Assembly: GCF_002572525.1 (NCBI RefSeq)
Contig: NZ_PDBS01000002.1
Coordinates: forward strand, 124,001 to 188,000
Origin: Natrinema sp. CBA1119
GTDB lineage: Archaea > Halobacteriota > Halobacteria > Halobacteriales > Natrialbaceae
Length of the DNA stretch: 64,000 bases
Direction: 5' to 3'
This document shows positions 59,546 through 64,000 of this stretch, piece after piece. The position numbers and the translations under genes were made by a program. The notes under the pieces are model-generated. The model searched no databases. It was not told where the DNA came from and saw only the letters and a program-made list of their open reading frames with translations. Positions within the stretch are counted from its first letter, which is position 1; the number at the start of each line of letters is the position of its first letter.

Positions 59546-59815
59546 ATTTCCGTGGTGTCCACACATGATGCGACGGCGACCGGAGGACTCTCTCAGTAGC
59601 ACGGAATCTTTCTCGGTCTCGGTGGAGTCGTTTTCCTTGGTGGCACCGTCCTTTTCAAGAGAACGAATCGCATCTAGCCCACAGTCGCGCTCTATGGCGT
59701 TTTCTTTGGGATGGTAGCAGCTGCGGCCGGAGCTATCTTCTTTGAAGGGCTGTCGCCGGACCCCGCCTATTCCGCGGCCTCCATGCTCTTCCCATGTTCG
59801 TGGTACTAACCATTG
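59546..59815 (+). pseudogene. Decayed membrane protein
   Basis: One plus frame reads HGIFLGLGGVVFLGGTVLFKR, then a stop, then ALYGVFFGMVAAAAGAIFFEGLSPD and another stop. The pattern is that of hydrophobic helices with two internal stops, so this is a broken membrane gene. The family is unknown. Confidence 0.5.
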
Positions 59816-59938
59816 GCGTTGTCGGTTGGCCTTCTGTTCCCTATCTTGCTCAGTAAGCATCCTATAGTAACCGCAGAAGTAGGCCGAGATCGAGTTGAAT
59901 AAAAACGGACTGTCATGCCCGTATAGAGTCCGCTTATT

Positions 59939-60097
59939 CTATCCCCGACGTTGTGATTTTGCCTCCCGAATAGTTGCACCATCTCGAAGTTTATCAGGGC
60001 ATTGGGGGCAGACCCGTGGTTCATCAACGCCATCTGGAGTGAACACACGAGCATACCGTTCAGTGACATGAGTGCCACAATTTTGGCATTCAGGCAT
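59939..60097 (-). CDS. DUF7563-like zinc-ribbon protein
   Basis: The 52-residue protein starts MPECQNCGTHVTERYARVF at 60097. The motifs are CQNCGTHVTERY and RVCPQCPDKLRDGATIREAK, a compact CxxC-x22-CxxC ribbon known from many haloarchaea (DUF7563-type). It is too short for most gene callers but the pattern is very specific. The function is unknown; it lies beside the TBP gene. Confidence 0.78.
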   Translation of the reverse strand: MPECQNCGTHVTERYARVFTPDGVDEPRVCPQCPDKLRDGATIREAKSQRRG

Positions 60098-60150
60098 CTT
60101 CTTTCATGGCCCTATTTAGTAGTCTTTGGGATATATTGACCAGTTCCATT

Positions 60151-60708
60151 TTACAGCAGACCTAAGTCTTGAAGCTTTGAAGCAATATTTTGAATAACGT
60201 CTCTTGCTTCATCGATTTCCGTGCCTCCAGTGATTATGATTTTTCCGCTCCCAAAGAGGAGAGCTACCGCATCTAAATCCTCGCCGCGGTAAACCAATCC
60301 AGGGAATTGCTCTGGTTCATACTCAATGCGTTCTAACCCCAGCCCGATAGCAGCCCCGTTCAAGTTCAGTGTCTTCCCTAAATCACCGCTGGTCACAATA
60401 TTCTGTATGATAATCTCTGGGTCATCTGGTATCTCGATCCCTAGCTCTTGAAGTTGATCGAAGGTTATGGAAATAGCGGAGTTCACATCATCGACTGAGG
60501 ACGCTCCGGTGCAGACCATTTTCCCAGATCGGAAAATCAGGGTTGCGGCTTTCGGGTTATTTGTTCTGTAGACTAATCCTGGGAATTGTTCTGGATTATA
60601 GTCTACTCCGTTAAGATCGTTTGATAGTGCTTCTAAGTTGAGTTCTTGGTCGATACTGGTAGAGGCGACAACATTCTCTGTAGAGAGAGTATCTGTTAGA
60701 TCTGTCAT
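60151..60708 (-). CDS. tbp: TATA-box-binding protein TBP
   Basis: The protein is 185 residues with the two-fold repeat of TBP. Repeat 1: NPEQFPGLVYRTNNPKAATLIFRSGKMVCTGA (in parts). Repeat 2: EPEQFPGLVYRGEDLDAVALLFGSGKIIITGG (in parts). Each repeat holds the PGLVYR and FxSGK blocks. It binds TATA boxes at haloarchaeal promoters. The repeat halves differ from each other only moderately. A plasmid TBP together with the TFB at 29565 suggests a self-supplied basal factor set. The start at 60708 is the natural ATG. Confidence 0.93.
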   Translation of the reverse strand: MTDLTDTLSTENVVASTSIDQELNLEALSNDLNGVDYNPEQFPGLVYRTNNPKAATLIFRSGKMVCTGASSVDDVNSAISITFDQLQELGIEIPDDPEIIIQNIVTSGDLGKTLNLNGAAIGLGLERIEYEPEQFPGLVYRGEDLDAVALLFGSGKIIITGGTEIDEARDVIQNIASKLQDLGLL

Positions 60709-60779
60709 CGTTAGCTAGACTAGAGGTTGTAGATGGGTTATAAATTCCGGAGGCGGTTACGAAACTACCGTATAAATTA

Positions 60780-61070
60780 TAGAAGCAGCTTGTAGGACGT
60801 ATAGAGAGTGGTTTGTAGGATAGATGTGGCGAGTTGCGATTAGCTGCTTGATCGATGGGAGTTCGGTGAGATTGATAGCGTTTCGAGTACGAGGCATCTT
60901 GATAAGTTCGTCAAGAAGCGTTCGGTAGGTCATATCCTTCCGGACTTTGAGACACAGGAGAACGATGTGTTGATGGAGCGTATAGCGTTGTTTCGAGAAC
61001 TTCGATGAGTATCGAACTCTTCGTCAACAGCAACGCCGAATTTTTCCTTTGCCATGTATGTGACTCGCTA
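60780..61070 (-). pseudogene. Remnant of an IS5/ISH-type transposase
   Basis: A minus frame reads SKFSKQRYTLHQHIVLLCLK, then VRKDMTYRTLLDELIKMPRTRNAINLTELPSIKQLIATRH (in parts). This is the conserved N-terminal block of haloarchaeal IS5-type transposases. No catalytic part follows and the rest of the frame is broken, so this is a decayed copy. Confidence 0.6.
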
Positions 61071-61222
61071 AGAACGGCGTGAACCAAGTATACGGCGTTT
61101 TCAAGGTGTTAACGATAACTCATAGAACCATGTGAATCATTCTATGACACCCTCTAGCAACGAACAATACAGCGAATAGTCCAAACGGCCGGTTTCGAGC
61201 GAGGGAAAGCGAAACGTCCACG

Positions 61223-63691
61223 CTACATTAGGTAGAACAGCGGGAAGAGAATCACCCAGACGATGTCGACGAAGTGCCAGTAGAGCCCGAAGAACTCCAC
61301 CGGACGGTTGTCCTCGAGGTAGGCATCGACGCTCACGATTCGGTAGATCATGAACGTCGCGATGAGCAGGCCGAAGATGACGTGCAGCGCGTGTAATCCG
61401 GTCGTCACGAAATACATCGAGTACTGGAGTTCGGTGAACCAGTAGATGCCGTGAGCGAACTCCTGGCTCCACTCATAGCCTTTGATGGCGAGGAACGTGA
61501 GTCCGAGCAGCAGCGTGACCCCCATCGACGCCAGCAGCCCGCGCTTGTTCCCGCGTTCGGCCATCACCAGCGCGAGAATGACCGTGAAACTCGAGGTGAT
61601 CAGGACGTAGGTGTTGATCAGGCCGATCGTCGCCGACGGTGGCACAGTCTCGAAGTTACCCCAGCCGGCGTGGATCCGCATAAAGACGTACGCTCCGATG
61701 ACGGCACCGAAGACGACGACGTCTGAGGCCAGGAAGAACCAGATACCGGTCTTCGTCGTGCCGACCCCCTCGAACGGCCAGCGCTCGGCGATGGCCATCT
61801 CGGGTGCGTTGAATTCCTCGCGCCCGTACTGGAACAGCGCGATTCCCAGGATGCCGACGCCGACGAGCGAGAGCGCGGGATAGAGTACGTTCTCCGATCC
61901 GGCGACCGTGCCAGGGAATTCAGCGCCGCGTGCGGTCGCGAAGTCGGCGACGTAGGGTGTCAGCCCCGACAGCCCGAGGAACATGACGAACATGCCGAGC
62001 CCGATTCCGAACGGCCAGATGCTCGCGTGATCCTCGTGGTCGGCCTCGAGCGACTCCACCTCCCCAGTGCGCTCGTGGGCGACCGCACCGCCGTCGGTCG
62101 CCGTCGCGTCGTCGACGAACTCGAGGCGACCGTTCGCGTAGCTGGGCCGGTTCGGCCAGTTCTCGAGCGGCGGCGGCGACGTGGTCGCCCACTCGGCAGT
62201 TCGCGAGTATGCCCACGGGTTATCGGGCGCGTCGGGTCCCGAAACGAAACTCTTCGCGAGTGTAACGAAAACGAGGAGAACCCCTGTACCGATGACGAAT
62301 GCCCCGACGGTCGCAATCTGGTGGAGGAGTTCGGTCCCCTCAGGGTAGTGGAAGACGCGTCGCGGCGTCTCCCACGCGAGGAACATCGGGAAGTACAGCA
62401 GATTGAAACCGACAAAGTAAACGGCGAAGCTGAGTTTCCCGAGCCGTTCGTCGTACATCTTGCCGGAGATCTTCGGCCACCAGTAGTAGAGGCCGCCGAT
62501 CAGCGCGGTGACGCCCGCCACCATCACGTAGTGGAAGTGCGCGACGACCCAATAGGTACCCCTGAACTCGTAGTCGAGGACGACTGCACCGAGGAAGACG
62601 CCCGTAATGCCACCGATGATAAACAGGACGAGCGCGCCGAGGGTGAACAGAAACGGTGTCGTGAATCGGACGCGACCCTTGACCATCGTGTAGATCAACG
62701 CGAAGACCATCAGATCGAAGGGAAGCGAAATCCCGATTGTCGTCGCCATGAACAGCGTCTTGATTGGGAGGTTGATCGTCGTCAGAAACATGTGGTGCAT
62801 CCAGACCAGGAAGGACTGTACCGCGACGAGCACCATCGCGATGATGACCCACTTCCGGCCGACGATTCGTCGGCCAGTGAACGTCTGGAATGTTTCGAAC
62901 ATGATCCCCAGCGCAGGGAAAAAGACGATATACACCTCCGGATGGCCGAAGAACCAGAAGAGGTGAGCCCACAGCAGGCTCGAGCCCTGGGCGGTCGCGA
63001 AGTATTGCGTGAGCAGGAGGCGATCGGTCAACATGAGGATCAGTGCGGCCAGCAGCGCCGCGAACGCGAACAGCATCATCCAGACAGTCAGGAGGATCCC
63101 CCACGTGACCAGCGGCATGTTCCACAGGCCGAGGCCCTCGGCGCGACAGCGGTGGATCGTCGTCAGGAAATTCACCGTACTGAGGGTGGTCGACAGGACA
63201 AACAGGGTCACCGCGAGGATCGTCGCATTGCCGCCCATCGTCAGCGTGTAACCGGGATTGTAGATCGGCACGTTCAGCGGCGCGTACATGTACCAGCCGT
63301 TGGCCCACGTCGTCCCCTGGAAGAACGAGAAGAGGATGAGAAGGCCTGAGAACAGGTAGAACCAGTAACTCAGCGCATTCAGACGCGGAAATGCCATGTC
63401 CTTCGCCCCGATCTGGAGCGGAACGATATAGTTCCCAAAGCCAAACCCGAGCGGTGAAATAAACCAGAACACCATCAACAGCCCGTGAATCGAGACCGAC
63501 TGATTATACTCGGTGTTCGTGAGGAGTCCGGTGCCGCCGAACTCCCAGAGGTGAGCGCGGAACAGCAATGCGAGGACGCCGCCGGCGATGAGGAAGAACA
63601 GCGCCGTCGCGATGTACAGAATTCCAACGTCCTTGTGGTTAGTCGTCACCAGCCACCGCTTGATGGTCGTCTGCGGTGGGAGTTCACTCAT
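61223..63691 (-). CDS. coxA: Cytochrome c oxidase subunit I+III fusion
   Basis: The protein is 822 residues. The first 560 residues are subunit I of a heme-copper oxidase with twelve helices: SIHGLLMVFWF carries the low-spin heme His (near 69). WFFGHPEVYIVFFPALG near 240 carries the copper and cross-linked His-Tyr pair. HHMFLTTINL near 297 and HFHYVMVAG near 385 give the copper and heme ligands. From about 590 a subunit III domain follows (GVGTTKTGIWFFLASDVVVFG, HALHVIFG, YWHFVDIVWVILFPLFYLM). The enzyme reduces oxygen and pumps protons. Confidence 0.95.
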   Translation of the reverse strand: MSELPPQTTIKRWLVTTNHKDVGILYIATALFFLIAGGVLALLFRAHLWEFGGTGLLTNTEYNQSVSIHGLLMVFWFISPLGFGFGNYIVPLQIGAKDMAFPRLNALSYWFYLFSGLLILFSFFQGTTWANGWYMYAPLNVPIYNPGYTLTMGGNATILAVTLFVLSTTLSTVNFLTTIHRCRAEGLGLWNMPLVTWGILLTVWMMLFAFAALLAALILMLTDRLLLTQYFATAQGSSLLWAHLFWFFGHPEVYIVFFPALGIMFETFQTFTGRRIVGRKWVIIAMVLVAVQSFLVWMHHMFLTTINLPIKTLFMATTIGISLPFDLMVFALIYTMVKGRVRFTTPFLFTLGALVLFIIGGITGVFLGAVVLDYEFRGTYWVVAHFHYVMVAGVTALIGGLYYWWPKISGKMYDERLGKLSFAVYFVGFNLLYFPMFLAWETPRRVFHYPEGTELLHQIATVGAFVIGTGVLLVFVTLAKSFVSGPDAPDNPWAYSRTAEWATTSPPPLENWPNRPSYANGRLEFVDDATATDGGAVAHERTGEVESLEADHEDHASIWPFGIGLGMFVMFLGLSGLTPYVADFATARGAEFPGTVAGSENVLYPALSLVGVGILGIALFQYGREEFNAPEMAIAERWPFEGVGTTKTGIWFFLASDVVVFGAVIGAYVFMRIHAGWGNFETVPPSATIGLINTYVLITSSFTVILALVMAERGNKRGLLASMGVTLLLGLTFLAIKGYEWSQEFAHGIYWFTELQYSMYFVTTGLHALHVIFGLLIATFMIYRIVSVDAYLEDNRPVEFFGLYWHFVDIVWVILFPLFYLM

Positions 63692-63806
63692 GGAGCTCCA
63701 CCTCCTGTTGGTGTTCCGAGTCGAACACTATCTCGGACACGCTAGGACCGGTTTCACCTGTAAACCAATAGTCGAGACAGTTCCTCGATCGCAGAACAAG
63801 ATGCAT
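63684..63806 (-). CDS. Possible small 40-residue protein upstream of coxA
   Basis: ATG at 63806 gives MHLVLRSRNCLDYWFTGE followed by TGPSVSEIVFDSEHQQEVEL. It overlaps the coxA start by ATGA. A longer frame reaches 63914 but its upstream part is unlike a protein. It could be a small leader-type or subunit-related gene; evidence is limited to the coupled overlap. Confidence 0.35.
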   Translation of the reverse strand: MHLVLRSRNCLDYWFTGETGPSVSEIVFDSEHQQEVELHE

Positions 63807-64000
63807 GGTTAGTATTTCCTTGCTACGATTGATCATATTATGGTGTCCGGCGCATTTGCAAGTGGTACTTCCGTGTTCTGATCCCGCCACGATCGGATTC
63901 ACGGTTATGCCCACTAACAGACCTCAAATAGCACGATACTAGTCAACAATGGGCTATACAACACTCCCTAGCCCTCAACTTTAATCTCATTCAACCTCAG
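63807..64000. other. Right edge, AT-rich, no supported gene
   Basis: The last 194 bp contain no convincing start or coding pattern. They probably include the coxA promoter. Confidence 0.35.

Noticed and set aside
62027-63349. Plus-strand frame of 440 residues inside coxA
   Set aside because: It is the antisense shadow of a very well conserved oxidase gene.

Overview
The window is haloarchaeal DNA, most probably part of a megaplasmid. The proteins are strongly acidic and rich in D, E, T and V. The basal transcription factors are archaeal (a TFB and a TBP). The replication initiator is Orc1/Cdc6 beside a cluster of origin recognition boxes, and a ParA partition operon lies next to it. There is no rRNA, tRNA or CRISPR array. 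The genus cannot be fixed from this sequence.

Layout. 1-2.8 kb: the end of a PIN-like gene, a DUF488 gene, a winged-helix regulator with its own palindrome, and an intact IS1595-type element (1699-2744) with an 8-bp target duplication. 2.8-6.9 kb: the replication and partition core, made of a palindrome array, parA, a ParB-like partner, a small gene, orc1/cdc6 and the origin. 6.9-12.5 kb and 18.5-22.5 kb: two blocks of small, mostly minus-strand accessory genes (SWIM, ArdC-like, DUF6166, zinc-ribbon proteins). Nearly every one is preceded by the same kind of T-rich box plus hairpin. 12.6-18.5 kb: a plus-strand four-gene operon (ribbon-helix-helix/winged-helix protein, two paralogous repeat proteins, SF2 helicase) separates these blocks. 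It looks like an undescribed defence-type system, because a shared module recurs about five times across three of its proteins. 22.6-30.6 kb: a frameshifted MMPL/RND exporter, small membrane and regulatory genes, an AbiE-like toxin-antitoxin pair and a TFB. 30.7-37 kb: an OB-fold protein, a GC-rich hairpin region, HalOD1, a Doc toxin pair, a TrkA-C membrane protein and small zinc-binding genes. 37.3-44.9 kb: a cation-exchanger-like protein, an Rrf2 regulator with a dehydratase and an MFS transporter, PadR regulators, a broken MNT gene and a decayed copy of the 35-kb zinc-protein pair. 45-58.8 kb: one minus-strand block with a primase-polymerase, a VirD4/HerA-like coupling ATPase, a VirB4-like ATPase, a VirB6-like protein, a Tat lipoprotein, a large surface protein and a VirB2-like subunit, so a type IV secretion-like conjugation apparatus. 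59-64 kb: small zinc-ribbon genes, decayed genes, a TBP and a fused cytochrome oxidase subunit I+III.

How it works together (inference). The core provides replication and segregation, the 45-59 kb block provides transfer, and the small minus-strand genes under the shared leader look like a co-expressed plasmid set. The helicase operon, AbiE, Doc and MNT genes are defence or stability cargo. Four genes are each broken by the loss of one base in a short G/C run. This is either a systematic homopolymer undercall in the assembly or a real, repeated mutation type.
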